From Alphaproteobacteria bacterium (GTDB lineage: Bacteria; Pseudomonadota; Alphaproteobacteria; Micavibrionales; Micavibrionaceae), in contig JAGYOK010000003.1 of NCBI GenBank assembly GCA_018399685.1, positions 35,144 through 99,143 on the forward strand: a stretch of 64,000 bases of DNA, read 5' to 3'. Shown one piece after another: positions 54,658-64,000 of this stretch (the stretch's first letter is position 1; the number at the start of each line of letters is the position of its first letter). The position numbers were made by a program, and so were the translations under genes. The notes beneath the pieces were generated by a model, which saw only the letters and a program-made list of their open reading frames with translations, made no database searches and was not told where the DNA came from.

Positions 54658-57402
54658 TTAAATTGTGCATTTATCTTTAAGCATATACAGGATATCAAGC
54701 GCCTCACGAGGAGAAAGTAAGTCAGGGTTTGTAGCACTGACTATTTTTTCTAATTCTGATAATGGCTGCGCAGAATCTTTGGGTACAATATCAAATAATG
54801 GCAGGTCTTTAACCATTTGTTCCGGGGTGTTGTCTTTTTTGTTGCTTGTTAAATACCCAAGAATCTCTTCTGCGCGTTTTACAACGGGAGAAGGTAAGCC
54901 AGCGAGTTGTGCAACATGAATTCCGTACGAACGATTTGCATGGCCGCAAATAACTTTGTGCATGAATATAATAGTATCGTTCCACTCTTTAATTTGTACG
55001 GTATAACAAGACAGCTTATCCAGCGACTCACTTAAAGCAGTCAATTCATGATAATGCGTAGCAAAAAGACTGCGGCATTTGTTTATGTTATGCAAATGTT
55101 CTACGCAAGCCCATGCAATAGATAAGCCATCATATGTTGCAGTACCACGCCCAATCTCATCTAGTATAACTAAAGAGCGGTTGGTGGAAAGATTCAATAT
55201 GCTCGCAGTTTCTACCATCTCAACCATAAACGTCGATTGCCCACGTGCCAAATCATCCGAGGCACCAACACGGCTAAAGCATTGGTCTATAACGCCAATA
55301 TGCGCCGAAGAAGCTGGGACAAAACTCCCTATTTGAGCCATGATAGCAATAAGAGCATTTTGCCGTAAAAATGTGGATTTTCCAGCCATATTAGGGCCAG
55401 TTAAAAGCCAAAGCCGTGAGTTTGGAGCAAGCGAACAGTCGTTGGGTATAAAGGTTTCGCTTTGTTCTTTAAGCACACTTTCAACAACAGGGTGACGTCC
55501 TTCGCGAATATCGAATTCCAGGCTGTTATCTACAACAGGACGCGTGTATTTCATAAGACAGGCTTGCTCTGCCAATGCTGCACTCAAGTCTATTATAGCT
55601 AATGCCTGCGCTATAAAATTAATTAAGCTTGATAGGCCTTTGATTTTTTCAACCAACTCATCAAATATCGCTAATTCGATAGCAACAATTTTATTTGCTG
55701 CACTTAAAATATCACGCTCTTTTTCAGCAAGCTCGGATGTTGTAAAGCGTACAGCGCTGGCCATAGTCTGTCTATGGATGAATTGTGCGCTTTCCTCGTT
55801 GCTTTTTTGTGCTTTATCAGATTCAATCATCATGGAATTCGCACGTTTTGAGGGAACCTCTATAAAGTATCCAAGTACGTTGTTGTATTTTATTTTCAGA
55901 GCATCAATATTCGTCGCTTTTCTATATTTGGATTGTAATGAAGCAATCGTTGTGCGGCTATCATCGCGCAAACTTCTCAATTCATCTAGGCGGGAGTTGT
56001 AACCACTCCGTATGAATCCCCCTTCTTTTGTGCTGATTGGCGGGGTATCCACTATCGCTTGTTTTAGTGTGTCATGAAGTTCATTAAGAGTAGGAGTTTG
56101 ATGCATTTTGTTGAACACAGAATCAAAACTTTTAAGCTTGTTAATATTTGTTTGAAGTGTTGCACGTATAATCTCTCCATACGAAAGGCCATCACGTATC
56201 ATAGATAAGTCACGAGGGTTTCCACGCCCCACGGTTAAGCGAGATAGAGCGCGCTCAATATCTGGTACTTCGCGCAGCATTAAACGAATATCTTCACGTA
56301 AATTTTGTGCATCAACAAAGCTCTCAACCCGATCCAGACGCGCATTAATTTGTTTGATGTCGGTGAGAGGCGAAGATATGCTGTAATGCAATAGGCGGGC
56401 TCCAGCCCCAGTTGCTGTGCAATCAATCGTATCAATAAGGCTGCCTTTTCTCTCGCCTGATAGGGTGCGCAGCAATTCCAGATTTTTTCGTGTAGCCGCA
56501 TCTATGCTCATAAAGGAGCAGCTTTTAATTCTTTGCGGCGGAGTAAGGTATGGGGGCTTACCTTTCTGCGTATCGGAAATATAAAAAATAAGCTCATTAA
56601 GTGCGTATAATTCGTTTTTATCAAGTGGTGGAAGGCTTTCGCCAAACAACTCTTGCGTACAGAGACTTCCTTCCGGAGCGCTGTGTTGCAATAAAGTGAT
56701 AATATCATTAAAAGGTTTTAGAGCTTTTTCGGCCAGTTCGAGGCTCTTTTTAGAAGAAATTATTTCTCTAGGGTCTATGCGCTCGATCGTTGCGCGCAAC
56801 GTCTCCATCTCGCAATTCTGCACCATTGTTTCACCAGTTGATAGGTCGCACCATGCAACACCATATTGCCCCCCATAGCTGTGCAAAGCGCACAAATAAT
56901 TATGAGCACGCACATCTAGTAGATGTTCTTCGGTTAAAGTTCCTTGTGTTACTATCCGCACAACTTCGCGTTTTACAAGTGCTTTGGACGTACTTTTTCC
57001 ATCTTTTTTTGCACGGTTTTTTGCTTCTTCAGGCGTTTCGGTTTGCTCACAAATAGCAACTTTGCAACCTGTGCGTATAAGTTTTGCCAGATAAGGCTCA
57101 TAAGAATGGTAAGGAACACCACACATCTCAATATCGTTACCATTGGTTTTTCCGCGTTTGGTTAGGGTGATGTCAAGAATTTGTGAAGCAATAACCGCGT
57201 CTTCGTAGAACAACTCATAAAAATCCCCCATACGGTAGAACAAGAGACAATCTGGATGTTCTTCTTTAAGAGTAAGATATTGCGCCATCATAGGCGTATG
57301 TCCAAGCGCAAGGAAGCTCTCCGCCAGACTATGAGCATTCCCATGCTCATCAGCATCTTTGGAGGAGGGACTACTTGTGTTTTGCTTTTCGGCAATAGCC
57401 AT
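54658..57402 (-). CDS. mutS: DNA mismatch repair protein MutS
   Basis: A 914-residue mismatch sensor. An extra 40-residue Ser/Asp-rich N-terminus precedes the mismatch-binding motif [18 protein letters not shown]. The clamp and lever domains follow, then the ATPase with Walker [39 protein letters not shown] and [11 protein letters not shown]. The usual C-terminal helix-turn-helix dimer region ends in [14 protein letters not shown]. It is followed by the receiver-domain gene on the same strand. Confidence 0.96.
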   Translation of the reverse strand: MAIAEKQNTSSPSSKDADEHGNAHSLAESFLALGHTPMMAQYLTLKEEHPDCLLFYRMGDFYELFYEDAVIASQILDITLTKRGKTNGNDIEMCGVPYHSYEPYLAKLIRTGCKVAICEQTETPEEAKNRAKKDGKSTSKALVKREVVRIVTQGTLTEEHLLDVRAHNYLCALHSYGGQYGVAWCDLSTGETMVQNCEMETLRATIERIDPREIISSKKSLELAEKALKPFNDIITLLQHSAPEGSLCTQELFGESLPPLDKNELYALNELIFYISDTQKGKPPYLTPPQRIKSCSFMSIDAATRKNLELLRTLSGERKGSLIDTIDCTATGAGARLLHYSISSPLTDIKQINARLDRVESFVDAQNLREDIRLMLREVPDIERALSRLTVGRGNPRDLSMIRDGLSYGEIIRATLQTNINKLKSFDSVFNKMHQTPTLNELHDTLKQAIVDTPPISTKEGGFIRSGYNSRLDELRSLRDDSRTTIASLQSKYRKATNIDALKIKYNNVLGYFIEVPSKRANSMMIESDKAQKSNEESAQFIHRQTMASAVRFTTSELAEKERDILSAANKIVAIELAIFDELVEKIKGLSSLINFIAQALAIIDLSAALAEQACLMKYTRPVVDNSLEFDIREGRHPVVESVLKEQSETFIPNDCSLAPNSRLWLLTGPNMAGKSTFLRQNALIAIMAQIGSFVPASSAHIGVIDQCFSRVGASDDLARGQSTFMVEMVETASILNLSTNRSLVILDEIGRGTATYDGLSIAWACVEHLHNINKCRSLFATHYHELTALSESLDKLSCYTVQIKEWNDTIIFMHKVICGHANRSYGIHVAQLAGLPSPVVKRAEEILGYLTSNKKDNTPEQMVKDLPLFDIVPKDSAQPLSELEKIVSATNPDLLSPREALDILYMLKDKCTI

Positions 57403-57438
57403 TCAAAAGCCTGCCTTTATTTTAATATTGTTTTATTT

Positions 57439-57909
57439 TTAAGAGCTGGTTCCTGTAGAGCCAAAACCACCTTCACCGCGTTCTTCGCTTTTTTCCAGTT
57501 CTTCTACTACTTCCCAATCAATATGAGAAAAGCGCTCAACAACCATCTGCGCAATGCGCATGCCACGCTCAATCGTAAAAGGCTCTTTACCATGGTTAAT
57601 CAAAATAACCTTAACTTCTCCACGGTAGTCAGCATCAATGGTGCCAGGTGTATTTAAAACTGTAACGCCGTATTTAACAGCTAATCCTGATCGTGGACGA
57701 ACTTGTGCCTCATAGCCCTTAGGAATGGCAATAGAAAGGCCTGTGGGGATAAGTGCGCGATCCCCCGGACCAAGCTCCAACGCTTCTTCTAATGCTGCTG
57801 TCAGATCTATCCCTGCGGATTGAGCTGTGGCATAGCTGGGAAGTTTAAGGCCTACAGCGTTTTCTAATGGTTTTACTTCAACTTTAATATTATTATCAAA
57901 ATTAGTCAT
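57439..57909 (-). CDS. dut: dUTP diphosphatase
   Basis: A 156-residue trimeric dUTPase that hydrolyses dUTP to dUMP. The five motifs are visible: AGIDLTA, RPRSGLA, the uracil loop [24 protein letters not shown], and the C-terminal P-loop-like [10 protein letters not shown]. The ATG at 57909 overlaps the coaBC stop by 8 nt, so translation is coupled. dut and coaBC adjacency is common in bacteria. Confidence 0.95.
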   Translation of the reverse strand: MTNFDNNIKVEVKPLENAVGLKLPSYATAQSAGIDLTAALEEALELGPGDRALIPTGLSIAIPKGYEAQVRPRSGLAVKYGVTVLNTPGTIDADYRGEVKVILINHGKEPFTIERGMRIAQMVVERFSHIDWEVVEELEKSEERGEGGFGSTGTSS

Positions 57910-59134
57910 TTTTTCTATTTTTCTCGAAGTGTTCAATAATTTTTATGACCAGATGCTCAGCTATATGTTTTTTGGACATACATCCCCAAAGCTCACAATC
58001 TTCATTCGCGCGTGTAAAAAAATATATTTGATTTTCGTCTGAACCAAAAGCTTTTTCCTGACCATTCTTATCTTTACCAACTAAATTGGCCATAATCCAG
58101 TCGCAGCCCTTTTTCCTAAGTTTGGAAAGGGCGTGTTGTTCTATGTCTTTGGTTTCAGCAGCAAATCCGATAACAAGAGACGGGCGCTTATCAGGATGAT
58201 TTGAGATAACTTTTAGAATATCAGGGTTTTCTGTAAGAGATAGCGTAGGGGGCAGATTTCCTGCTTCTTTTTTGATTTTGTGTTCGTGCATGCTCGTTGC
58301 ACGCCAATCACTTACAGCGGCGCTACATACGCATATATCAACTGGTAGAGATTTTTCACAAGCCTCAAGCATTTCTCTGGTGCTTTCAACATGGATCATA
58401 TTTGCAGCATTTAGTGATTTCAAATGCGTTGGCCCGCTTATCAGCGTTACCTGCGCTCCTGCAGCCAATAACGCTTCAGCAATAGCATATCCTTGCTTCC
58501 CGGAAGAACGATTGCCTATAAAACGTACAGGATCAATAGCTTCATAAGTTGGCCCAGCCGTAACAACGGCTTTCACACCCTTTAACGGACCGCTTAAAAA
58601 AAAATTATGTACAGCTTTTAAAAGTTCTTCTGGTTCGCTCATACGTCCCATACCAGACTCTCTACAGGCCATGTTGCCTTCAGTAGGGCCAACAAAAATT
58701 ATTTCTCGTTGTCTAAGGGTCTCTACATTGTTTTTAGTGGCGCCATGCTCCCACATAATTGGGTTCATAGCAGGAGCTAGCATCACAGGTATATTCGATG
58801 CAAGAAGAAGAGTGGAGGCAAGATCATCGGCTAGGCCATGTGCCATTTTAGCCATGATGTTAGCGGTAGCTGGTGCGACGATAACAAGATCATGTTCACG
58901 GCTCAGCCTAATATGTCCCATTTCTGTTTCATCGGTTAGAGACCATAAATCTGTATAAACTTTGTTTTCTGACAATGCTGAAACACTCAGTGGAGTAACA
59001 AATCTAGCCCCACCTTGCGTAAGCACACAAGTTACTTTTGCCCCTTCTTTGCGTAAATCACGAATAAGAACCAGTGTTTTGTAAGCTGAAATGCCCCCGG
59101 AAATAATCAGAAGTATTCGTTTGCCCGTTAGCAT
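57902..59134 (-). CDS. coaBC: Bifunctional phosphopantothenoylcysteine decarboxylase/synthase
   Basis: A 410-residue CoA-pathway enzyme. The N-terminal CoaC flavoprotein has [19 protein letters not shown], the catalytic His in [21 protein letters not shown] and [13 protein letters not shown]. The C-terminal CoaB has [20 protein letters not shown] and [10 protein letters not shown] for nucleotide and substrate binding. It couples cysteine to phosphopantothenate and decarboxylates the product. CoaD, a later step, is encoded at 20.6 kb. Confidence 0.95.
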   Translation of the reverse strand: MLTGKRILLIISGGISAYKTLVLIRDLRKEGAKVTCVLTQGGARFVTPLSVSALSENKVYTDLWSLTDETEMGHIRLSREHDLVIVAPATANIMAKMAHGLADDLASTLLLASNIPVMLAPAMNPIMWEHGATKNNVETLRQREIIFVGPTEGNMACRESGMGRMSEPEELLKAVHNFFLSGPLKGVKAVVTAGPTYEAIDPVRFIGNRSSGKQGYAIAEALLAAGAQVTLISGPTHLKSLNAANMIHVESTREMLEACEKSLPVDICVCSAAVSDWRATSMHEHKIKKEAGNLPPTLSLTENPDILKVISNHPDKRPSLVIGFAAETKDIEQHALSKLRKKGCDWIMANLVGKDKNGQEKAFGSDENQIYFFTRANEDCELWGCMSKKHIAEHLVIKIIEHFEKNRKND

Positions 59135-59183
59135 GTTTTTATTAACCTTTTAAGTTTTTGTGTTTAGCCCAGATAGTAGAAGA

Positions 59184-59210
59184 AAAGCCCTGCAAAAAAA
59201 CAAGGCTTTT
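59184..59210 (-). terminator. Hairpin terminator after the unknown exported protein gene
   Basis: AAAAGCC (59184-59190) pairs with GGCTTTT (59204-59210), and the stem extends inward with one mismatch. On the minus strand the hairpin is followed by a T-rich tail. It lies 57 nt beyond the stop of the gene at 59267-60217. Confidence 0.65.
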
Positions 59211-59266
59211 CGTGTTCTTTGTTCCAAGGCAGGGAGACATACGTAGCAAAAAAGTAGCTAAGTCTG

Positions 59267-60217
59267 TTAATACCCCCTTTTTCTTCGCTCCTCATTTATT
59301 TTCTGTTCTACCTCAGACCTGACCGAAGGATCAGCCTTATCAATAGCCTCCCTTACGGAATTATCAATAGAGTCGTTAACTTTTGTCTTTGGAGCGCCCG
59401 TTACAGGGTCAATACCAGTGTTTCTCATAGAATCGTTTATAGCGCTATTAATGCTTGAATCGGTGGTGTTTTTAATTATTCTCTTGTTATACTCCATGTC
59501 TTCCTCAAACGTGGAGCGGCGATGACAGGTTCCCCAATAATAACCATCATATCCAGTATAACCTCTGCTACCACTATACTCGTTGCCATCATAGATATCT
59601 CTTCTCGTAGTATAAGCATCACGACCACGCGTAATTGTGCAATTTCTTCCTTCTTCATCACAATCGTAAGTATCATTATCCCTACCGATACGGCATCTAT
59701 AGCTTATCACTCTCTCTCCCACATAACCACTTGTAAGACTAGGCCCGACTTCATCGATAGCTTTTTGGGTAGCTTGGTCAACAAGGCTATCAACGTGTAA
59801 TCCCATTACATTTTTTTCAAGTTTATTTCGTATCTCTGCTTCGGCATTGTTGAGGTCTCCTGCAAGTTCGATAGTGGTTACGCTATTCAAATGGGATTCC
59901 TTATCTTCGTCAGAAATAGTCCTTTTAAATTCAAACTCATTAATGGTTGAATCAATTTGATCGATAGCCTCTTGCATGTCTTTGTCTATAGGCTCAATCA
60001 TATCATACGTATCAGAAGAAACGGGATCCGTAGTTCCGGAAAGGCCATTTTCTTCATATATTATACCCAAATCGCTCCCACCTGCTGCCGGAGAGATTTG
60101 TGCGTACCCAGAACCGTCAGGTGCGGTGGTTACACTACTATATATAGCAAAAATAGCGACAAGACCTGCGACAAGTACGCTTGTCGAATATAAAATGGAT
60201 CGTGTAAAATTGCTCAT
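59267..60217 (-). CDS. Unknown exported or membrane-anchored protein, Tyr-rich centre
   Basis: A 316-residue unrecognised protein. An N-terminal hydrophobic helix (ILYSTSVLVAGLVAIFAIYS) works as a signal or anchor. The region around residues 175-245 is Tyr, Arg and Gly-rich with four Cys (SYRCRIGRDN, TYDCDEEGRNC and GTCHRRS), suggesting disulfides outside the cytoplasm. The flanks contain repeated 'D-Sx-x-x-I/V-x-x-A/S-I-x' elements (TDSSINSAINDSMRN, NDSIDNSVREAIDKA), i.e. helical repeat units on both sides. No family recognised. It is divergent from murJ. Confidence 0.65.
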   Translation of the reverse strand: MSNFTRSILYSTSVLVAGLVAIFAIYSSVTTAPDGSGYAQISPAAGGSDLGIIYEENGLSGTTDPVSSDTYDMIEPIDKDMQEAIDQIDSTINEFEFKRTISDEDKESHLNSVTTIELAGDLNNAEAEIRNKLEKNVMGLHVDSLVDQATQKAIDEVGPSLTSGYVGERVISYRCRIGRDNDTYDCDEEGRNCTITRGRDAYTTRRDIYDGNEYSGSRGYTGYDGYYWGTCHRRSTFEEDMEYNKRIIKNTTDSSINSAINDSMRNTGIDPVTGAPKTKVNDSIDNSVREAIDKADPSVRSEVEQKINEERRKRGY

Positions 60218-60535
60218 TATCGAGAGCCTCCCCCTAATCTTATAAATATAAAAACATTAAAAATCCCTACCAAACAGCATAATAGCATGGTAAATAGCGA
60301 TGCTGTCAAATAAAAATACAGATTGACAATAAGAACGAATCGCCGCGTGTAGATTTTACTAACGAGCAAAAAATATATACTTTTGTCTCTTGATGTATGT
60401 AAACAATACACGAAGATAGGTTGTGATACTTCGAGCAAGCAAAACCTGTTTCCTTTATTCTGGACTTTACGTTTTCCAGATCGTATCAATGATAATCTAT
60501 TTATAAACATTGCCTTTAAAAGGAATGACACTTAA
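60218..60535. other. Gene-free AT-rich divergent promoter region before murJ
   Basis: About 320 nt between the divergent unknown exported protein and murJ. It is AT-rich; the open frame on the minus strand has no ribosome binding site and no family features. An AAAGGA site at 60519-60524 serves murJ. No RNA gene or repeat was seen. Confidence 0.5.
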
Positions 60536-62077
60536 ATGAAACTCGCAAAAGCAATGCTAACCGTCGCAGGAATGACAGCACTGTCGCGCGTTGCAGGATT
60601 TGCAAGAGATATTCTAACAGCGGCTTTTTTGGGGGCGGGGCCGATAGCAGACGCATTTTTTGTTGCCCTGAAGCTCCCAAATTTCTTTCGTCGAGTAACT
60701 GCGGAAGGAGCGTTTAGTATTGTTTTTGTTCCTATGTACTCTAAAAAACGAGAAAAGGAATCCCCTGAAGTTGCGGGCAAGTTTGCTAGCAATGCTTTTA
60801 TGGTGATGTTGAGCTTTCTTTCCGTGTTTACGTGTCTGGCTCTTTTGATTATGCCCCTCATTATCGCCATAATAGCACCAGGATTTTCTGATGATCCAGA
60901 GCGAAATGCCTTGGCTGTAGAGCTTACGCGTATCACATTTCCTTATTTGCCGCTTATCTCTTTAGCGGCTTTGTTAGGGGGGGTGCTTAATGCCATGGAT
61001 CGTTTCGCACCGTTTGCCTTTGCTCCAGTGCTTTTTAATGTTTCTCTTATAGCGGCATTATTGCTTAGTAATAATTTTCAGACAGTGGGGCACGCTATGG
61101 CTTGGGGGTTGCCTGTAGCCGGAGTCTTGCAGTTCACCTTTCTTATTATGTGTGCGAAGAAGGCAGGATTACGCTTAACAATAGGGATGCCAAAGCTTAA
61201 TACAGATATGCGCAAAGTTTTTCGCCTCATGTGGCCGGCTGTAATCGGAGCAGGGGTGGTGCATATTAACCTCTTTGCTGACGTCATTATTGCGTCTTTT
61301 CTGGATAAAGGTTCAATTTCTTATCTATACTACGCAGATCGCTTAAACCAGCTCCCACTCGGCGTGGTAGGAATAGCCGTGGGTACTGCGCTTTTACCGA
61401 TGCTCTCACGTGCTATGACTAAAGAAGATAAAGGGCAGGCACGTGACTTGTTTAACCGCTCTTTAGAATACTGTCTGTTACTGGCGCTTCCTGCTTCTAT
61501 TGCCCTGTTAGTGATGCCCTTAACACTAATGACAGTTTTATTTGAACGCGGTGCATTTGATGCAGCGGATAGTGCCATAAGCGCTGGAGTTCTTAGGGCT
61601 TACGCCATAGGCTTACCTTCGTATATTGCTATCAAAGTTTTCTCAACGGCGCACTGGGCGCGTGAGGACACAACAACGCCGGTGCGTATATCTGTAATAG
61701 CCACTGCGCTTAACATATTACTCAGCATCGTTCTGGTTCAATTCATTGGCGTTGCTGGCATAGCTCTTGGAACAGGATTAACTGGATGGCTGCAATTTGT
61801 GCTCCACATGCGCGCATTAAGAGATCATGATGCAGCACGATTTGATGCAAAATTCATGATAAATGCTCAAAAAATCATACTGGCGTCTTGCGTCATGGGT
61901 GTTGGAGTGTATATTTTGAACGCTGCGCTTCAGGGGGTAATTGTTGACGGCTCAATTCTGGTTCAGATAACTGCGCTTGTGGGGATAGTTGCAAGCGGCA
62001 TGTTGTTATATACAGGGGCAGTTCTATCAATGAAAGTGGTGCGAGTTTCCGACCTCAAACGCTACGCAATGAAGTGA
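60536..62077 (+). CDS. murJ: Lipid II flippase MurJ
   Basis: A 513-residue MOP-superfamily flippase moving lipid II across the inner membrane for peptidoglycan synthesis. About 14 hydrophobic helices are visible. Signatures are GMTALSRVAGFARDILTAAF, KLPNFFRRVTAEGAF, FLDKGSISYLYYADRLNQLP and FERGAFDAADS. It is followed by trpS 38 nt downstream, a conserved alphaproteobacterial pair. Confidence 0.96.
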   Translation: MKLAKAMLTVAGMTALSRVAGFARDILTAAFLGAGPIADAFFVALKLPNFFRRVTAEGAFSIVFVPMYSKKREKESPEVAGKFASNAFMVMLSFLSVFTCLALLIMPLIIAIIAPGFSDDPERNALAVELTRITFPYLPLISLAALLGGVLNAMDRFAPFAFAPVLFNVSLIAALLLSNNFQTVGHAMAWGLPVAGVLQFTFLIMCAKKAGLRLTIGMPKLNTDMRKVFRLMWPAVIGAGVVHINLFADVIIASFLDKGSISYLYYADRLNQLPLGVVGIAVGTALLPMLSRAMTKEDKGQARDLFNRSLEYCLLLALPASIALLVMPLTLMTVLFERGAFDAADSAISAGVLRAYAIGLPSYIAIKVFSTAHWAREDTTTPVRISVIATALNILLSIVLVQFIGVAGIALGTGLTGWLQFVLHMRALRDHDAARFDAKFMINAQKIILASCVMGVGVYILNAALQGVIVDGSILVQITALVGIVASGMLLYTGAVLSMKVVRVSDLKRYAMK

Positions 62078-62115
62078 TAAATAAAAACATGAAAATTATA
62101 TGAAAGAGTATTGAA

Positions 62116-63117
62116 ATGAAACGAATTTTTTCAGGCATGCAGCCAACCAGTCAACTCCATCTAGGTAACTATCTGGGAGCCCTGAAGAATTGGGTAGATT
62201 TACAAAAAGAAAACGATGCGGAGCGTCTTTTTTGTGTGGTTGATTTGCACGCTGTTACTATGCCTTATGACCACAAACAACTATCACAAGCTACCCTAGA
62301 GATAGCAGCGGCCTATATTGCGGCAGGCATTGATCCAAAAAAGTCCATACTGTTTGTTCAGTCTCATGCGCCAGAGCATTCACAGCTTATGTGGTTGCTG
62401 GCGACTATGGCTCAGATGGGAAAACTTGAGCGTATGACCCAATTTAAAGACAAGGCCGGGAAAAATACTGAGCGCGTTGGTCTGGGGCTGTTTGCCTATC
62501 CTGTGTTAATGGCTGCTGACATCTTGGCTTATAAAGCGACGCATGTTCCCGTAGGCGAAGATCAAAAACAGCATTTGGAGTTAACGCGTGATCTGGCATC
62601 AACTTTTAATACACGTTATGGGGTTGATTTTTTCCCTCAGCCAGAGCCTGTTATTGCTGGGCCTGCACCGCGGGTGATGTCTTTGCGCGATGGAACCAGC
62701 AAAATGAGCAAGTCAGCAGACTCTGATATGACCCGTATCAATTTGATTGATACCCCGGATATGATTTCTAAAAAGATCAAAAAAGCTAAAACGGATTCCG
62801 ATCCCATGCCAGAGACTCTGGAAGAACTGGAGGGGCGTCCCGAAGCTATGAATCTGGTAACCATATACGCTGCCTTGGCAGGAATTCCTAAGGAGGAGGT
62901 CGTTAGGCAATATGCAGGTCAGATGTTTGGCAGCTTTAAGCCAGCTTTAATAGATGTTGCTGTCAATCACCTTGCGCCAATAACGAATCGCATGAATGAG
63001 CTATTGGAAAATAAGGATCAAATTGAGGACGCTTTACGTGAAGGAGCGGTTAAGGCTCGCAAAATATCAAGCCCGATTCTAGCCGAAGTTCAGAAAATTA
63101 TGGGATTTACGAAATAG
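62116..63117 (+). CDS. trpS: Tryptophanyl-tRNA synthetase
   Basis: A 333-residue class Ic synthetase charging tRNA-Trp. The HIGH motif appears as PTSQLHLGNYLGAL near residue 10, and the KMSKS motif as TSKMSKSADSD near residue 195. ATP and Trp site segments are QSHAPEHSQL and ADILAYKATHVPVGEDQKQH. It is cotranscribed with murJ by spacing. Confidence 0.96.
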   Translation: MKRIFSGMQPTSQLHLGNYLGALKNWVDLQKENDAERLFCVVDLHAVTMPYDHKQLSQATLEIAAAYIAAGIDPKKSILFVQSHAPEHSQLMWLLATMAQMGKLERMTQFKDKAGKNTERVGLGLFAYPVLMAADILAYKATHVPVGEDQKQHLELTRDLASTFNTRYGVDFFPQPEPVIAGPAPRVMSLRDGTSKMSKSADSDMTRINLIDTPDMISKKIKKAKTDSDPMPETLEELEGRPEAMNLVTIYAALAGIPKEEVVRQYAGQMFGSFKPALIDVAVNHLAPITNRMNELLENKDQIEDALREGAVKARKISSPILAEVQKIMGFTK

Positions 63118-63287
63118 TTTTGCATATCACGCGCATATCATAAGTGTACTTATTACGTGACTATGCGTGCTAGTTATGCTAATAAATTTAAGAAGATATT
63201 TGCATTTTTTAACTAAAAATAGCACAATATTTGCAGCGTTAATTATAGCTTATTATTTCTTGGTACTTTTAGGACAGCGTAAAAATC

Positions 63288-63974
63288 ATGTTTAGTATAT
63301 CCAAATCTTTTTACACAAGGCTTGCTTTGGGAGCCTTGTTTACCGTAGGACTGGCCACGGTACTTTCATCATATGCTCAAGCTGAAAGCTTCTTTTTTGA
63401 GGATCGGGAAGAGCGTTTTACAATAACCTTTCCGGATACATGGAAACGTATCAGTAATCAAAAAGCGGATGACCGAATTACAATAGCCGCGCCAGGCACA
63501 AATGACTATGCAACATGCCGCGTCCGTGTCCGTCAGGATCGGCGCTATGTTATCTATCCTGGAAAATTCGACTCTGATGTCCAGAAAGTAGCGTATAGCA
63601 GAGATTTCTGGAATGCTTATTTAGGCGAATTTAACGACGTGGTCGTTGATACATTCAAAGACCATTCAGGGTTGGGCAGTGGTTATGCAAGTATGGCAGA
63701 AGCTACCTATGAAACTGCAGAGGGCTCTTTGGTACGTAAACGTGGGGTTATGTTCGCAACTTTGTATCATGACCGTGTTTATATTGCTGATTGCTCGGCA
63801 GAAGAAAGTGTGTACCACGAATGGCGTCCGGCATTCCTAAGTGTAGTTAAATCGCTCGATATTACGGCTGGAAACAGACATCCTAAAGCAGTAGGACACT
63901 ATCGCCCATTCAACAATAAGGGTGAAGAAGTTAAAGTGCTTGGACGTAAGAAACTTGATACATATAGCTTCTAA
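63288..63974 (+). CDS. Exported protein of unknown function
   Basis: A 228-residue protein with a signal peptide (LGALFTVGLATVLSSYAQA, cleavage after AQA). The mature part begins FEDREERFTITFPDTWKRIS, which resembles the beta-strand pattern of PsbP/DUF1795-like secreted domains. It has single Cys in ATCRVRV and IADCSAEE that may form a disulfide. The C-terminus is basic. It lies after trpS, separated by 170 nt of AT-rich DNA. No specific function can be assigned. Confidence 0.7.
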   Translation: MFSISKSFYTRLALGALFTVGLATVLSSYAQAESFFFEDREERFTITFPDTWKRISNQKADDRITIAAPGTNDYATCRVRVRQDRRYVIYPGKFDSDVQKVAYSRDFWNAYLGEFNDVVVDTFKDHSGLGSGYASMAEATYETAEGSLVRKRGVMFATLYHDRVYIADCSAEESVYHEWRPAFLSVVKSLDITAGNRHPKAVGHYRPFNNKGEEVKVLGRKKLDTYSF

Positions 63975-64000
63975 TATTTAAAGATAATATTATATCAAAA

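Noticed and set aside
60217..60531. 104-codon open frame on the minus strand upstream of the Tyr-rich protein gene
   Set aside because: No Shine-Dalgarno, AT-rich leader composition, and it occupies the divergent promoter region of murJ.

Overview
The window looks like a chromosomal segment of an alphaproteobacterium with moderate to low G+C. The evidence is family content and gene order: a DUF1013 (TrcR-type) regulator, a DUF1192 protein, a YdcH/DUF465 protein, the order uvrA - ssb - gyrA - coaD, an ELM1-family protein, a fused coaBC, and BtaA/BtaB for phosphorus-free betaine lipids. A Micavibrio-like or Rhodospirillales-like lineage would fit, but the genus cannot be fixed from sequence reading alone. 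Coding density is high, and most of the window is ordinary housekeeping DNA.

Layout. 1-8.6 kb: small alphaproteobacterial proteins, guaC, gloB, a very large methyltransferase fusion, a ComF-type phosphoribosyltransferase and a nitrilase-family amidase. 8.6-12.4 kb: two small HTH regulators, an LpxR-like outer-membrane lipid A deacylase, an esterase, an ExoD-like membrane protein and tRNA-Leu(CAA). 12.4-21.2 kb: uvrA, a GGDEF protein, ssb, a DUF2059-like secreted protein, gyrA and coaD, ending in tRNA-Lys(TTT).

21.27-26.72 kb: a compact integrated element of about 5.4 kb sits in tRNA-Lys. It is bounded by a 47-bp direct repeat of the tRNA 3' part. It carries a tyrosine integrase with flanking 11-bp-spaced arm-type repeats, an overlapping unknown gene, two small HTH proteins of AlpA/excisionase type (one behind a hairpin that would hide its ribosome binding site), a small HUH-type replication-initiator-like protein followed by a nested hairpin, an XRE regulator, and an opposing two-gene unit for an exported protein and a lipoprotein. 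A run of five strong hairpins lies upstream of that unit. No phage structural genes are visible, so it resembles a rolling-circle-type satellite or small integrative element with unknown cargo. This is the most likely undescribed system in the window.

26.9-31.4 kb: a seven-gene minus-strand operon led by an ArsR-type regulator. It encodes an ArsP-like permease, a rhodanese, a small dithiol thioredoxin (ArsE-like), an ArsF-like protein, an ArsG-like permease and a thioredoxin-DsbD-like fusion, and looks like an organoarsenical/thiol redox detoxification locus.

31.6-64 kb: mostly core genes. They cover LPS heptose supply (hldD), cysteine synthesis (cysE, cysK), repair (recG, mfd, mutS), betaine lipid synthesis (btaA, btaB), an AmgK-like sugar kinase, aspartate aminotransferase, redox enzymes (trxB, fdxA, a YumC-type ferredoxin-NADP reductase), tRNA modification (trmFO), dut, coaBC, murJ and trpS, plus several proteins of unknown function. 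A candidate small RNA with an anti-Shine-Dalgarno CCUCCC stretch lies between aspC and a LysR gene at about 45.0-45.1 kb.
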